Assembly: GCA_021816585.1 (NCBI GenBank)
Contig: JAKAXL010000020.1
Span: 1-54,153 of the forward strand
Direction of reading: 5' to 3'
Origin: Pseudomonadota bacterium
GTDB lineage: Bacteria > Pseudomonadota > Gammaproteobacteria > Burkholderiales > Burkholderiaceae_C
DNA length: 54,153 bases
The position numbers and the translations under genes are program-made. Below, in pieces: positions 11,240 through 23,373 of this stretch (position 1 is the stretch's first letter; the number at the start of each line of letters is the position of its first letter). Under the pieces are notes generated by a model, which had not been told where the DNA came from, did no database searches, and saw only the letters and a list, made by a program, of their open reading frames with translations.

Positions 11240-11881
11240 ATGAACCCGGGCAGCGGCAAGGCCGCGCGGCGCCGCGAACTGCCTTCGCGGTACCTGATCA
11301 CCCCGCAACCCGGCGAGGACCTGCGCGGTTTCGTGCGGGCGCTGCAGGACTCGCTGAGCGGGCTGGGCGGGCGGCACGGCGAGCCGCTGCTGGTGCAATT
11401 GCGCGTACACGGCCTGCAGGCGGCACGTCGCGACGAGCTGGCGCGCGAGGTGCTGCGGTGCTGCCGCGACCATGGCGCGCGCCTGCTGCTCGGCGCCGGC
11501 GCCTGGGTCGGCGAGCCCGCGGCGAGGCTGTTCGGGATCGGCGCCGACGGAGTGCAGCTGCCGGCGCGCATGCTGGAGTCGTGGCACGCGGCCGACACGC
11601 CGCGCGGGCAGCTGCTGGCGGCCTCCTGTCACGACCTGGCGCAACTGCTGCGGGCGCGGGCGCTGGGGGCCGACCTGGTGACGCTGTCGCCGGTGTTGCC
11701 GACGGCCAGCCACCCCGGCGCCGCGACCCTGGGTTGGCAGGGATTGGCGCGGCTATGCCGCGACGCGGTGCCCCCGGTCTACGCGCTGGGAGGCGTCGGG
11801 CCGCGGCAGCTGGAGGCAGCACGCGCCGCCGGTGCGCACGGGGTCGCGGGGATCCGCGCCTTCTGGGCGGGCAACGCGTAA
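11240..11881 (+). CDS. ThiE/TenI-like TIM-barrel protein, probably not a TMP synthase
   Basis: A 213-residue protein with the thiamine-phosphate-synthase barrel. It has GADGVQLPARML (family GADGVHLGQEDM), ASCHDLAQL (family S.H...E), ADLVTLSPVLPTASHPG, and YALGGVGPRQLEAARAAGAHGVAGIRAFW. Residues that bind HMP-diphosphate and magnesium in ThiE look replaced: the QxREK stretch reads QLRVH (53-57), the NDD loop reads LGAG, and HLGQ reads QLPA. It resembles the ThiE-like domain that follows a Nudix domain in some proteobacterial MutT proteins, but here it stands alone with no thi genes or TPP riboswitch nearby. The substrate is unknown. It starts 22 nt after recR. Confidence 0.75.
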   Translation: MNPGSGKAARRRELPSRYLITPQPGEDLRGFVRALQDSLSGLGGRHGEPLLVQLRVHGLQAARRDELAREVLRCCRDHGARLLLGAGAWVGEPAARLFGIGADGVQLPARMLESWHAADTPRGQLLAASCHDLAQLLRARALGADLVTLSPVLPTASHPGAATLGWQGLARLCRDAVPPVYALGGVGPRQLEAARAAGAHGVAGIRAFWAGNA

Positions 11882-11916
11882 TATGCGCGAATTCGCATTT
11901 ACGGAAATGACAGCCC

Positions 11917-12996
11917 ATGCCGATGCGTCGTCGTGAATTCCTGCACCTCGCATGGTCCGCCGCGCTGGCGGCGCCCACCGTGGCCCGCGCCGCGCCCGCG
12001 GCGACGACAGGCAGCCTGCAGCTGTGGGCAGGCGATCCGCGCCAGCACGGGCATGTCGACGGCGCCGGCGCGCGGGCGCGATTTTTCGATCCGCGCGGCC
12101 TGTGCACCGACCCTCGCAGCGGCGATGTGCTGGTGGCCGACGCCGCCAATGCGATGGTGCGTCGCATCACGCCGGCGGGCGTGGTGAGCAGCGTCGCCGG
12201 GGTCCCCGAACTGCGCAAGACCGTCGAGGGTCCGGTGGCGAAGGCCGGATTCGTCGGCCCCGATGCGCTGACCGTCGGCGACGACGGCACGCTGTACGTC
12301 AGCGATTCCTATGCCAACACCGTGCGCGTGGTGCGCGACGGGCAGGTGGCCCTGCTGGCCGGCGCGGACCAGCTTCCCGGCTACGCCGACGGCCCCGGGC
12401 CGCAGGCACGCTTCAACCACCCGGTGGGGATCACCTTCGACACGCACCGCGGCGTCCTGCTGGTGGCCGATTCCTACAACCACACCATCCGGCAGGTGGA
12501 CCGCGACGGGCGCGTGGGCACGCTGGCGGGAACGCCGGGAATCAGCGCCCACCGCGACGGCCCGGCCTCGCAGGCGCTGTTCAACACACCGGTGGGAATC
12601 GCCGTGGCCGCCGACGGCAGCGTCTACGTCAGCGAATACTTCAACCACGACGTGCGTCGCATCGACCCGCGCGGCATGGTCTCCACGGTCGCCGGAATCC
12701 CCGGCAAGCCCGGCGACGCCGACGGCCCGGCGCGCCAGGCGCAGTTGCGGCGTCCGCAGCAGATCTGCTTCGACGCCACCGGCGCGCTGTACATCGCCGA
12801 TGCGGGCAACCTGCAGTTGCGCCGCCTGGGTCGCGACGGCGTGCTGAGCCGCGTGGCCGGGCGCGCCGACGGCCAGATGGCCAGGCCGGGCCCGCTGCCG
12901 GGCTCGCTGGGTTCGCCCTACGGCGTGGCTCCGGGTCCCGCGGGCAGCATCGCGGTCAGCAGCGGCGAGGCGGTGCTGCTGGTGCGCTTCGGCTGA
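11917..12996 (+). CDS. Tat-exported NHL-repeat beta-propeller protein
   Basis: A 359-residue predicted periplasmic protein. The N-terminus MPMRRREFLHLAWSAALAAP has a twin-arginine motif (RREFL) followed by a hydrophobic stretch and an ARA cleavage site near residue 26. The rest is at least five NHL-type repeats of about 55 residues, each with the pattern DG...A.F..P.G...D..G.LYVAD..N..IR.....G.V.T.AG, plus a shorter sixth blade at the end. Such propellers bind ligands or act as lactonase-like folds; no catalytic residues can be assigned. Two in-frame starts (residues 1 and 3) are possible. GC content and codon use match the neighbours. Tat export hints that it folds, perhaps with a metal, before export. 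Confidence 0.8.
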   Translation: MPMRRREFLHLAWSAALAAPTVARAAPAATTGSLQLWAGDPRQHGHVDGAGARARFFDPRGLCTDPRSGDVLVADAANAMVRRITPAGVVSSVAGVPELRKTVEGPVAKAGFVGPDALTVGDDGTLYVSDSYANTVRVVRDGQVALLAGADQLPGYADGPGPQARFNHPVGITFDTHRGVLLVADSYNHTIRQVDRDGRVGTLAGTPGISAHRDGPASQALFNTPVGIAVAADGSVYVSEYFNHDVRRIDPRGMVSTVAGIPGKPGDADGPARQAQLRRPQQICFDATGALYIADAGNLQLRRLGRDGVLSRVAGRADGQMARPGPLPGSLGSPYGVAPGPAGSIAVSSGEAVLLVRFG

Positions 12997-13021
12997 CGCG
13001 CGGGCGGGCGCGGCGCCGGCC

Positions 13022-13450
13022 TCAGTCCCTGCCGGGAAGTGCGGGCTGCGCGGTCGCGAAGCGGCTCAGGTCGACCGCGGGCGCCTGCTTCCAGCCGCGC
13101 TTGCGGTGCTCCACCACCACGTTGGTGTAGATGCCCCCGCGCACGTACCACTGCGCCGTCACGCGCAGGTAGCGCGGCGCGATCGCCTTCACCAGGTCGT
13201 CGAGGATGGTGTTGGTCACCTTCTCGTGGAAGGCGCCCTCGTTGCGGTAGCTCCACATGTACAGCTTCAGGCTCTTGAGCTCCACGCACTTGCGATCGGG
13301 GATCATGTCCAGGTCGATGCGCGCGAAATCCGGCTGGCCGGTGAGCGGGCACAGGCAGGTGAACTCCGGCACCTGCATGTGGATGTGGTAGTCGCGAGCC
13401 GGGGCCGGGTTCGGGAAGGTCTGCAGGGTCTTGCTGGGCTGGGTACTCAT
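13022..13450 (-). CDS. queF: NADPH-dependent 7-cyano-7-deazaguanine reductase (short type)
   Basis: QueF reduces preQ0 to preQ1 in queuosine biosynthesis. The 142-residue product is the unimodular tunnelling-fold form. The catalytic cysteine is Cys34 in [13 protein letters not shown], with the proton donor Asp41. The preQ0-binding motif is ELKSLKLY starting at Glu57. ATG at 13450 was chosen because [12 protein letters not shown] begins the conserved domain; the 26 extra residues upstream are not conserved and cross the promoter. No preQ1 riboswitch is visible. It is divergent from smc. Confidence 0.95.
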   Translation of the reverse strand: MSTQPSKTLQTFPNPAPARDYHIHMQVPEFTCLCPLTGQPDFARIDLDMIPDRKCVELKSLKLYMWSYRNEGAFHEKVTNTILDDLVKAIAPRYLRVTAQWYVRGGIYTNVVVEHRKRGWKQAPAVDLSRFATAQPALPGRD

Positions 13451-13475
13451 GGGGCGCTCGGTGATGCGGGCAAGC

Positions 13476-13492
13476 GTGCCATTATCGGGCAC
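13476..13492 (-). promoter_or_regulatory. queF -10 box flanked by an inverted repeat
   Basis: On the minus strand GATAAT (13486 to 13481) would start a transcript about 24 nt before queF. It lies between GTGCC (13476-13480) and GGCAC (13488-13492), a 5-bp inverted repeat spaced by 7 nt. No -35 match is obvious. Confidence 0.4.
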
Positions 13493-13522
13493 CCGGAAGG
13501 CGATTGCGGCGCGCGCGGATGC

Positions 13523-13528
13523 TATCAT
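13523..13528 (+). promoter_or_regulatory. Candidate -10 box for smc
   Basis: TATCAT precedes smc by about 67 nt. The leader that follows is unusually AT-rich for this genome (13551-13580) and holds a small inverted repeat, TTTGA-AA-TCAAA. There is no Shine-Dalgarno before the GTG start. Confidence 0.35.
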
Positions 13529-13594
13529 GCCCCGGGGCGGCGAAGGTCGCTCATTTTTCGTTTGAAATCAAATAGTTAAACGCGAATCAGCACT

Positions 13595-16500
13595 GTGCGC
13601 CTGTCCACCATCAAGCTCGCCGGCTTCAAGTCCTTCGCCGAGCCGGCGGCCTTCAACCTGCCGGGCCGGCGAGTCGGGGTGGTCGGTCCCAACGGCTGCG
13701 GCAAGTCCAACATCATCGACGCCGTGCGCTGGGTGCTCGGCGAGTCGCGCGCCGCCGAGTTGCGCGGCGACTCGATGCTCGACGTCATCTTCAACGGTTC
13801 CGGATCGCGCAAGCCGGCGGGGCGCTGCAGCGTCGAACTGGTGTTCGACAACAGCGACCACCGCGTCAGCGGCAGCTTCGGCCAGTACACCGAGATCGCG
13901 GTCAAGCGCGTGCTCACGCGCGACGGCGGTTCGAGCTATTTCATCAACAACCAGCCGGTGCGCCGGCGCGACGTGCAGGACATCTTCCTCGGCACCGGAC
14001 TCGGCTCGCGTTCCTACGCGATCATCGGCCAGGGGACCATCAGCCGCATCATCGAGTCGCGCCCCGAAGAGCTGCGCATCATGCTCGAGGAAGCCGCCGG
14101 CGTGTCGAAGTACAAGGAGCGCCGGCGCGAGACCGAGAACCGGCTGCACGCGACCCGCGAGAACCTGCAGCGCGTGCACGACATCCAGCGCGAGCTCGGC
14201 GGCCAGCTCGAGCGCCTCGAGCAGCAGGCCGAGGTGGCCAGGCGCTATCACGAGCTGCAGCAGCAGTCGCGCTTCAGCCAGCACGCGCTGTGGCTGCTGC
14301 GCCTGCGCGAGGCCGGGCAGCGGCAGGCGCGCGTGCAGGAGCAGGGCGCCGCGGCGGTGCTGGAACTGGAGCAGCACACCGCGCGTCTGCGCGCCACCGA
14401 GGCGCAACTCGAGGAGCTGCGCCAGGCGCAGTATGCCGCCGCCGACACCCTCCACGCCGCGCAGGGCGAGTTGTACGCGGCGCAGGCCGAGGTCGCGCGC
14501 CTGGAAGCGGAAATCCGCTTCGTGATCGAGGCGCGCGAGCGCGCCCAGCGCAGCCACGACGAATTGCTCGAGCAACTCGCCCAGTGGCAGCAGCGCCAGC
14601 AGCAGGCCCGCGAGGATGCCGAGGCGGCCGCGGCCGAGATCGAGGCCGCCACCGAACTGCAGGAGCAGGCCGTGGCGCGGGTGCAGGAACAGGCCGAGCT
14701 GATCCCGGCGCTGGAGGCACGCCTCGCCGATGCGCAGATGCGCGCGGCCGCCTGCCGCGCCGACGCGGCGGCCGCGCAGCAGCGTCTGCAGGGCGAGGCC
14801 GAGCGCCAGCGCGCGCTGGGCCAGCAGCGCCAGACGGTGGAGCAGCGCCTGCAGCGCCTGCAGGGCGAACGCCGGCAGCTGGCGGCACCCGACGGCGCGC
14901 GCCTGGCCGACCTGCAGCAGCAGCATGCGGCGCTGCAGACGGCCTGCGAGCGTGCGCAGGAGGCGGCGAACCAGGGGCAGCAGCGCCTGCCCGAGCTGCA
15001 GCAGGCGCGCCAGCAGGCGCAGCAGCAGGCGCAGGCGACGGCGGCCACGCTGACCGCGACCGTGGCGCGCATGCACGCCCTCAAGGCGCTGCAGGAAAAG
15101 GTCATGACCGAGGGCCGCCTGCAGCCGTGGCTGGCGCGGCACGGGCTGGACACCATGGCGCGCCTGTGGAGCCGCATCCACGTCGAGGCCGGCTGGGAGA
15201 ACGCGCTCGAAGCGGTGCTGCGCGAGCGCCTGTCGGCGCTGGAAGTGCGCGCGCTGGACCAGGTGTCGGCCTTCGCCGCCGACCCGCCGCCGGCGAAGCT
15301 GGGCTTTTACTCGGCGCCGCCGGGCGCGGTGCCGCCGCAGGCGCCGCCCGGCATGCGCGCGCTGGCCGCGCTGCTGCGCGTGGGCGATCCGGGGCTGCGC
15401 GCAGTGCTGGAGGACTGGCTGGCCGCGGTCCATGCGGCGGACTCGCTGCAGCAGGCGCTGCAGCGGCGCGCCGAGTTGCCGGCGGGCGCCGTGTTCGTGA
15501 CTCCCGACGGCCATGTGGTGGCGCGCCACAGCGTCAACCTGTACGCCGCCGACAGCGAGCAGGCGGGCCTGCTCGCGCGGGCGCAGGAAATCGACAACCT
15601 GGAGCGCCAGCAGCGCGCGCAGCAACTGCTGTCCGAGCAGGCGCAGGACGCCGCGGCGCAGGCCGAGGCGCAATTCGTGCGCGCGCAGGAGCAGCTCGCC
15701 GAGGCCAACCGCGACCTGCAGTCGCTGACCCGGCAGGCGCATGCGCTGCAGGTGGAACGACTGAAGCTGCAACAGCAGCACGAGGAGGCGAGTGCGCGCG
15801 CCGTGCGCCTGGATGCCGACCTCGCCGAAGCCGCCGCGCAGGCCGACGAGCTGGCGGTGCAGATGGCCGAGAGCGAAGCCCGCTTCGAGCAGTTCGACGT
15901 CGAGCTCGGCGAGAGCCAGCAGCGCCAGGCCGACCTGGACGCCGACGCCATGCGCGAGCAGGCGCAGCTGACGCAGGCGCGCGCGAGCCTGCGCAACCTC
16001 GAGCAGGAGCAGGCGGAAGGCATGTACGCGGTGCGCAGCCTGCAGCAGCGCATGGCCGACGCGCAGCGCATGGACGACACCGCGCGCCAGCAGATCGAGT
16101 CGGCGCAGCAGCGCCTGCAGGCGGCGGGGGAGGAGCTCGAACGCCTGCACGACCAGAGCGCGCAGGCCGGCTTGCAGCAGGCGTTGCAGGCGCGCGAGCA
16201 GGCCGAACAGCGCCTGCACGGACGACGCGCCGAGCACGACGAGCTGGCCGCCCGGCTGCGCGCGATGGACGAGCAGCGCCTGCGTGAGGAGCGCGCGCTC
16301 GAGCCGATGCGCGAGGCCATCGGGCGGCGCCAGCTCGAGGAGCAGGAAGCGAGGCTGCAGGCCGGGCAGTTCGAGCAGCAGCTGGCCGAGGCCGAGGTGG
16401 ACCTGGAGGCGCTGCAGCGCGAACTGGACGCGCGGGTGTCCGAGGGCCTGTCGCCGGAGCAGCTGGCGCGCGACGCGCAGCGCCTGCAGCGCGACATCGC

Positions 16501-17119
16501 GGCGCTGGGCGCGGTGAACCTGGCGGCGCTGGACGAGCTCGAGCAGTCGCGCGAGCGCAAGGGTTTCCTGGACGCGCAGAACGCCGACCTGGAGCAGGCG
16601 GCGAACACGCTGGAGGACGCCATCCGGCGCATCGACGCCGAGACCCGCACGCAGCTGCGCCAGACCTTCGACGAGGTCAACGCCCACTTCGGTCGCCTGT
16701 TCCCGGAACTGTTCGGCGGCGGCTCGGCACGCCTGATCATGACCGGCGACGAGATTCTCGACGCCGGCGTGCAGGTGATGGCGCAACCGCCCGGCAAGCG
16801 CAACAGCACCATCCACCTGCTGTCCGGCGGGGAGAAGGCGCTGGTGGCGATCGCGCTGGTGTTCGGGATCTTCCACCTCAACCCCGCGCCGTTCTGTATC
16901 CTGGACGAGGTGGACGCTCCGCTGGACGACGCCAACACCGAGCGGTTCGCACGCCTGGTCGAGACCATGTCCGAGGCCACGCAGTTCCTGTTCATCTCGC
17001 ACAATAAGATTGCGATGGCGATGGCCGAGCAGCTGGTCGGCGTGACCATGCAGGAGCAGGGCGTGTCGCGCCTGGTGGCGGTCGACATGGACGCCGCCGC
17101 ACGCATGATCGCGGCCTGA
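13595..17119 (+). CDS. smc: Chromosome segregation protein SMC
   Basis: SMC is the ATPase of the chromosome condensin that loads near parS and organises the replicated origin. The 1174-residue product has the N-terminal ABC half-domain with Walker A GPNGCGKSN (Lys37) and the RPEELR Q-loop region. Two long Gln/Ala/Glu-rich coiled-coil arms flank a hinge at about residues 510-660. The C-terminal half-domain has signature LLSGGEKALVAIAL near 1075 and Walker B CILDEVDAPLDDAN near 1100. Translation starts with GTG (GTG CGC CTG), which gives the usual MRLxxIKLAGFKSF opening. This genome therefore probably uses SMC-ScpAB rather than MukBEF. Confidence 0.97.
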   Translation: MRLSTIKLAGFKSFAEPAAFNLPGRRVGVVGPNGCGKSNIIDAVRWVLGESRAAELRGDSMLDVIFNGSGSRKPAGRCSVELVFDNSDHRVSGSFGQYTEIAVKRVLTRDGGSSYFINNQPVRRRDVQDIFLGTGLGSRSYAIIGQGTISRIIESRPEELRIMLEEAAGVSKYKERRRETENRLHATRENLQRVHDIQRELGGQLERLEQQAEVARRYHELQQQSRFSQHALWLLRLREAGQRQARVQEQGAAAVLELEQHTARLRATEAQLEELRQAQYAAADTLHAAQGELYAAQAEVARLEAEIRFVIEARERAQRSHDELLEQLAQWQQRQQQAREDAEAAAAEIEAATELQEQAVARVQEQAELIPALEARLADAQMRAAACRADAAAAQQRLQGEAERQRALGQQRQTVEQRLQRLQGERRQLAAPDGARLADLQQQHAALQTACERAQEAANQGQQRLPELQQARQQAQQQAQATAATLTATVARMHALKALQEKVMTEGRLQPWLARHGLDTMARLWSRIHVEAGWENALEAVLRERLSALEVRALDQVSAFAADPPPAKLGFYSAPPGAVPPQAPPGMRALAALLRVGDPGLRAVLEDWLAAVHAADSLQQALQRRAELPAGAVFVTPDGHVVARHSVNLYAADSEQAGLLARAQEIDNLERQQRAQQLLSEQAQDAAAQAEAQFVRAQEQLAEANRDLQSLTRQAHALQVERLKLQQQHEEASARAVRLDADLAEAAAQADELAVQMAESEARFEQFDVELGESQQRQADLDADAMREQAQLTQARASLRNLEQEQAEGMYAVRSLQQRMADAQRMDDTARQQIESAQQRLQAAGEELERLHDQSAQAGLQQALQAREQAEQRLHGRRAEHDELAARLRAMDEQRLREERALEPMREAIGRRQLEEQEARLQAGQFEQQLAEAEVDLEALQRELDARVSEGLSPEQLARDAQRLQRDIAALGAVNLAALDELEQSRERKGFLDAQNADLEQAANTLEDAIRRIDAETRTQLRQTFDEVNAHFGRLFPELFGGGSARLIMTGDEILDAGVQVMAQPPGKRNSTIHLLSGGEKALVAIALVFGIFHLNPAPFCILDEVDAPLDDANTERFARLVETMSEATQFLFISHNKIAMAMAEQLVGVTMQEQGVSRLVAVDMDAAARMIAA

Positions 17120-17168
17120 GCGGATCGGCACGGCTCCCGACACCCCGTCACGAGAGGAAAGCACACCC

Positions 17169-20376
<3,208 letters not shown>

Positions 20377-20393
20377 CCGATCGGGCGCGGACC

Positions 20394-21359
20394 ATGCAAG
20401 ACCCCGGCCTGCTGCTCGGCGTCGACCTGGGCGGAACCAAGATCGAATGCGCGGCGCTGCGCGCCGACGGCGGGATCGTCGCGCGCCGCCGCCGGCCGAC
20501 CCCGCAGGGCGACTACGCGGCGACGCTGCAGGCCATCGCCGCCAGCGTCGCCGCGGTCGAGCACGACGTGGGGGCCGGAGCGCGCCCGGCGCTGCCGCTG
20601 GGGGTGGCGATCCCCGGCTCGGTGTCGCCGCTCGACGAACGCGTGCGCAACGCCAATTCCCAGGTGCTCAACGGGCAGGCGCTGCAGCGCGATCTGCAAG
20701 CCCTGCTGCGGCGCCCGGTGCGCCTGTGCAACGACGCCAATGCGCTGGCCACCAGCGAAGCTGCGCCCGACGGCGCCGGCGCCGGCTGCGAGCTGGTGTT
20801 CGCGGCCATCCTGGGTACCGGGGTGGGCGGCGCGATCGCCTGCCGCGGCCGCGCCGTCGAAGGTGCCAACCGGCTGGCCGGAGAGTGGGGTCACAACCCT
20901 CTGCCGTGGCCGCGCGCGGGCGCGGCGTGGCGGGAATTCCCCGGGCCGCGCTGCTGGTGCGGCCAGCACGGCTGCCTCGAGTCCCTGCTCAGCGGCCCGG
21001 CGCTGGCGGCCGACCACGCGGCGCTGGGCGGCACGCCGCTCGACGCGGCCGCGCTGCTGCAGGCCATGCGGGACGGCGACGCCGCGGCACGCGCCTCCTT
21101 CGTGCGCTACTGCGACCGCCTGGCGCGGGCCCTGGCGCAGGTCATCAACCTGCTGGACCCCGACTGCATCGTGCTGGGGGGCGGGCTCAGCAACGTGCCG
21201 GAGCTGTACGAGGAGGTGCCGGCGCGCTGGAACGCCTGGGTGTTCAGCCCGCAGCCGGTGCGCACGCCGCTGCTGCGCGCGCGCCACGGCGATTCCTCCG
21301 GGGTGCGCGGCGCGGCCTGGCTGTGGGCCGCCGACGCGCACGCGCCGCGCGTCGGCTGA
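20394..21359 (+). CDS. ROK-family sugar kinase, fructokinase-like
   Basis: A 321-residue ROK kinase that phosphorylates a hexose with ATP. The N-terminal phosphate-binding DLGGTKIE, the sugar-binding loop NDANALA with the catalytic Asp, the glycine-rich LGTGVGGAI and the EWGHNPLP motif are present. The ROK zinc site is CWCGQHGCLE, three Cys plus the His of EWGH. It resembles E. coli Mak (fructokinase), but specificity within ROK (fructose, mannose, glucose, N-acetylglucosamine) cannot be set from sequence. It begins 17 nt after ligA and converges on hldD. Confidence 0.85.
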   Translation: MQDPGLLLGVDLGGTKIECAALRADGGIVARRRRPTPQGDYAATLQAIAASVAAVEHDVGAGARPALPLGVAIPGSVSPLDERVRNANSQVLNGQALQRDLQALLRRPVRLCNDANALATSEAAPDGAGAGCELVFAAILGTGVGGAIACRGRAVEGANRLAGEWGHNPLPWPRAGAAWREFPGPRCWCGQHGCLESLLSGPALAADHAALGGTPLDAAALLQAMRDGDAAARASFVRYCDRLARALAQVINLLDPDCIVLGGGLSNVPELYEEVPARWNAWVFSPQPVRTPLLRARHGDSSGVRGAAWLWAADAHAPRVG

Positions 21360-21383
21360 GGAGCCTGGTCGGCTCGTCCTCAG
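21356..21383. other. Hairpin between convergent ROK kinase and hldD
   Basis: CTGAGGA (21356-21362) pairs with TCCTCAG (21377-21383), with an inner GCC/GGC pair, directly over both stop codons. There is no U-tract on either strand, so a terminator role is uncertain. Confidence 0.3.
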
Positions 21384-22381
21384 GCCGGCTGCACGGCGAC
21401 GCGCTCGACGTAGGCGCGCACGCCCCGTGCGACGTCGGCGAAGACGTGATCGCAGCCCACCGAGCGCAGCGCGTGCAGCTCGGCCTGCGTGAAGCACTGG
21501 TACTTGCCGCGCAGCGCGGCGGGAAAGTCCACATAGCCCAGCAGCCGCTCGTCGACCATCTGCCGCAGCGGCAGTTCGTCCTGCGCGGACTGCGCGCGCA
21601 GCGCGTTGATCACGGCGTGCGCGATGTCGTTGAAGGGTTGCGCGCGACCGCTTCCCAGGTTGAACACCCCGCTGTGGCGCGGGTGATCGAAGAACCACAG
21701 GTTCACCGCCACCACGTCGTCGACATAGACGAAGTCGCGCATCTGCTCGCCGGCGCCGTAGCCGCCGTAGGCGCCGAACAGCTCGACGCGCCCGTGGTCG
21801 CGGAACTGGTTCATGTGGTGCCACGCCACCGAGGCCATGCGGCCCTTGTGCTGCTCGCCGGGGCCGTAGACGTTGAAGTAGCGGAATCCCGCGACCTGGG
21901 TATGCGCGCCGTGCAGGCGCCGGCGCACCAGCTGGTCGAACAGCAGCTTGGAATAGCCGTACACATTGAGCGGGCGCTCGTACTCCGGCAGCTCGACGAA
22001 GCGCTCGCTGGCGCCGTATACCGCGGCGCTCGACGCATACAGCAGCCGCGTGCCGTCTTGCAGGCAGGTGTCGAGCAGGCGGCGGCTCGCCGCGTAGTTG
22101 TTGTCCATCATGTAGCGCCCGTCGTGCTGCATGGTGTCGGAGCAGGCGCCTTCGTGGAACACCGCCTCCACGTCGCCGTAGCGCCCCTGCGCGAAGGCCT
22201 CGTAGAACTCGGTCTTGTCGACGTAGTCGCAGATGCGCAGGTCGACCAGGTTGCGGAACTTGTCGGCCTGGCTCAGGTTGTCCACGGCGAGGATGTCGGT
22301 GATGCCGCGCGCGTTGAGCCCGCGCACGATGTTGCTGCCGATGAACCCGGCTGCGCCGGTGACGATGATGCGATGGGACAT
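21380..22381 (-). CDS. hldD: ADP-L-glycero-D-manno-heptose 6-epimerase
   Basis: HldD makes the last step to ADP-L,D-heptose, the donor for the lipopolysaccharide inner core. The 333-residue extended SDR has the NADP-binding GAAGFIGSN at 9-17, the catalytic YxxxK in [11 protein letters not shown], and the family marker [14 protein letters not shown]. Further matches are [20 protein letters not shown] and [12 protein letters not shown]. It is longer than the E. coli enzyme (310), like other betaproteobacterial forms. hldE1 lies 52 nt upstream on the same strand and supplies an earlier step. Confidence 0.96.
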   Translation of the reverse strand: MSHRIIVTGAAGFIGSNIVRGLNARGITDILAVDNLSQADKFRNLVDLRICDYVDKTEFYEAFAQGRYGDVEAVFHEGACSDTMQHDGRYMMDNNYAASRRLLDTCLQDGTRLLYASSAAVYGASERFVELPEYERPLNVYGYSKLLFDQLVRRRLHGAHTQVAGFRYFNVYGPGEQHKGRMASVAWHHMNQFRDHGRVELFGAYGGYGAGEQMRDFVYVDDVVAVNLWFFDHPRHSGVFNLGSGRAQPFNDIAHAVINALRAQSAQDELPLRQMVDERLLGYVDFPAALRGKYQCFTQAELHALRSVGCDHVFADVARGVRAYVERVAVQPA

Positions 22382-22433
22382 GGCGTGTGGCCTGCGCGGA
22401 AGAGGGTTGCGAAACGCGATGCGGCCCGCGTCG

Positions 22434-23363
22434 TCAGGCCTGCGGCCACAGCTCGGCCGGCGTGACGCTGGCGGTGCCCAGCTTGCCGACGACGATGCTG
22501 GCGGCGCGGTTGGCCGTGCGCACGGCTTCGTCGAGCGCGGCGCCGGCTCCCAGCATCACCGCCAGCGTGGCGATCACCGTGTCGCCCGCGCCGGAGACGT
22601 CGAACACCTCCTTGGCCTGCGCCGGCACGTGCAGCGCGCCGGCCGCGGTGTACAGGCTCATGCCCTCGTCGGCGCGCGTGACCAGCAGCGCTTCGAGCTG
22701 GAGCTGCTCGCGCATCGTCTGCGCGCGCCGCTCGAGTTCGGGCTCGTCGCGCCAGTCGCCGGCGGCCAGCGCGAATTCGACCCGGTTCGGCGTGATCAGC
22801 GTGGCGCCGCGGTAGCGCGAATAGTCGCGCCCCTTCGGGTCGACCAGCACCATGCGCGAGCGCGCGCGCGCAAGCTGCACCATGCGCTCGACATGGCCCA
22901 GGCCCCCCTTGCCGTAGTCGGACAGCAGCACCACGTCGTGGTGCTCGAGTTCCTGTGCGTAGCGGTCCATCAGGTCCAGCAGCACCTCGTGGTCGGGAGC
23001 CGACTCGAAGTCCATGCGGATCAGCTGCTGCTGGCGCGACACCAGGCGCAGCTTCATGGTGGTTCGCAGCCCCGGGACCTGGCACAGCGCGCTGCGGATC
23101 GGCGTGTCGGCCACCAGCTGTGCCAGGCGCCGGCCCGCGTCGTCGGCGCCGACCACGCTGAGCAGCGTGGTCTGCGCGCCCAGCGTGGCGGCATTGAGCG
23201 CGACGTTGGCGGCACCGCCGAGGCGGTCCTGCTCGCGCTGCACCAGCGCCACCGGGACCGGGGCCTCGGGGGAGATGCGCTCGACGCTGCTGAACCAGTA
23301 GCGGTCGAGCATCACGTCGCCCACCACCAGCACGCGCGCGCGTCGGAGTTGTTCGGGACTCAT
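22434..23363 (-). CDS. rfaE1: D-glycero-beta-D-manno-heptose-7-phosphate kinase (stand-alone)
   Basis: This pfkB/ribokinase-fold enzyme makes heptose 1,7-bisphosphate in ADP-heptose synthesis. The 309-residue product covers only the kinase half of E. coli HldE; the adenylyltransferase half (hldE2) is absent and must be encoded elsewhere. Visible motifs are [26 protein letters not shown] (split over residues 13-38), [17 protein letters not shown], and the catalytic anion-hole GAGDTV with its base Asp. It starts 10 nt from the lapB stop, so the hep and lap genes are probably co-transcribed. Confidence 0.94.
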   Translation of the reverse strand: MSPEQLRRARVLVVGDVMLDRYWFSSVERISPEAPVPVALVQREQDRLGGAANVALNAATLGAQTTLLSVVGADDAGRRLAQLVADTPIRSALCQVPGLRTTMKLRLVSRQQQLIRMDFESAPDHEVLLDLMDRYAQELEHHDVVLLSDYGKGGLGHVERMVQLARARSRMVLVDPKGRDYSRYRGATLITPNRVEFALAAGDWRDEPELERRAQTMREQLQLEALLVTRADEGMSLYTAAGALHVPAQAKEVFDVSGAGDTVIATLAVMLGAGAALDEAVRTANRAASIVVGKLGTASVTPAELWPQA

Positions 23364-23373
23364 CGGGTCGTGT

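Noticed and set aside
7483..11598. A 1371-codon minus-strand open frame spanning trxA, dnaX and recR
   Set aside because: It covers trxA in frame only at its 3' end and is otherwise antisense to dnaX-ybaB-recR; trxA has a clear start at 7958.
13451..13594. A preQ1 or other riboswitch for queF
   Set aside because: The queF leader would be only about 24 nt, too short for an aptamer.
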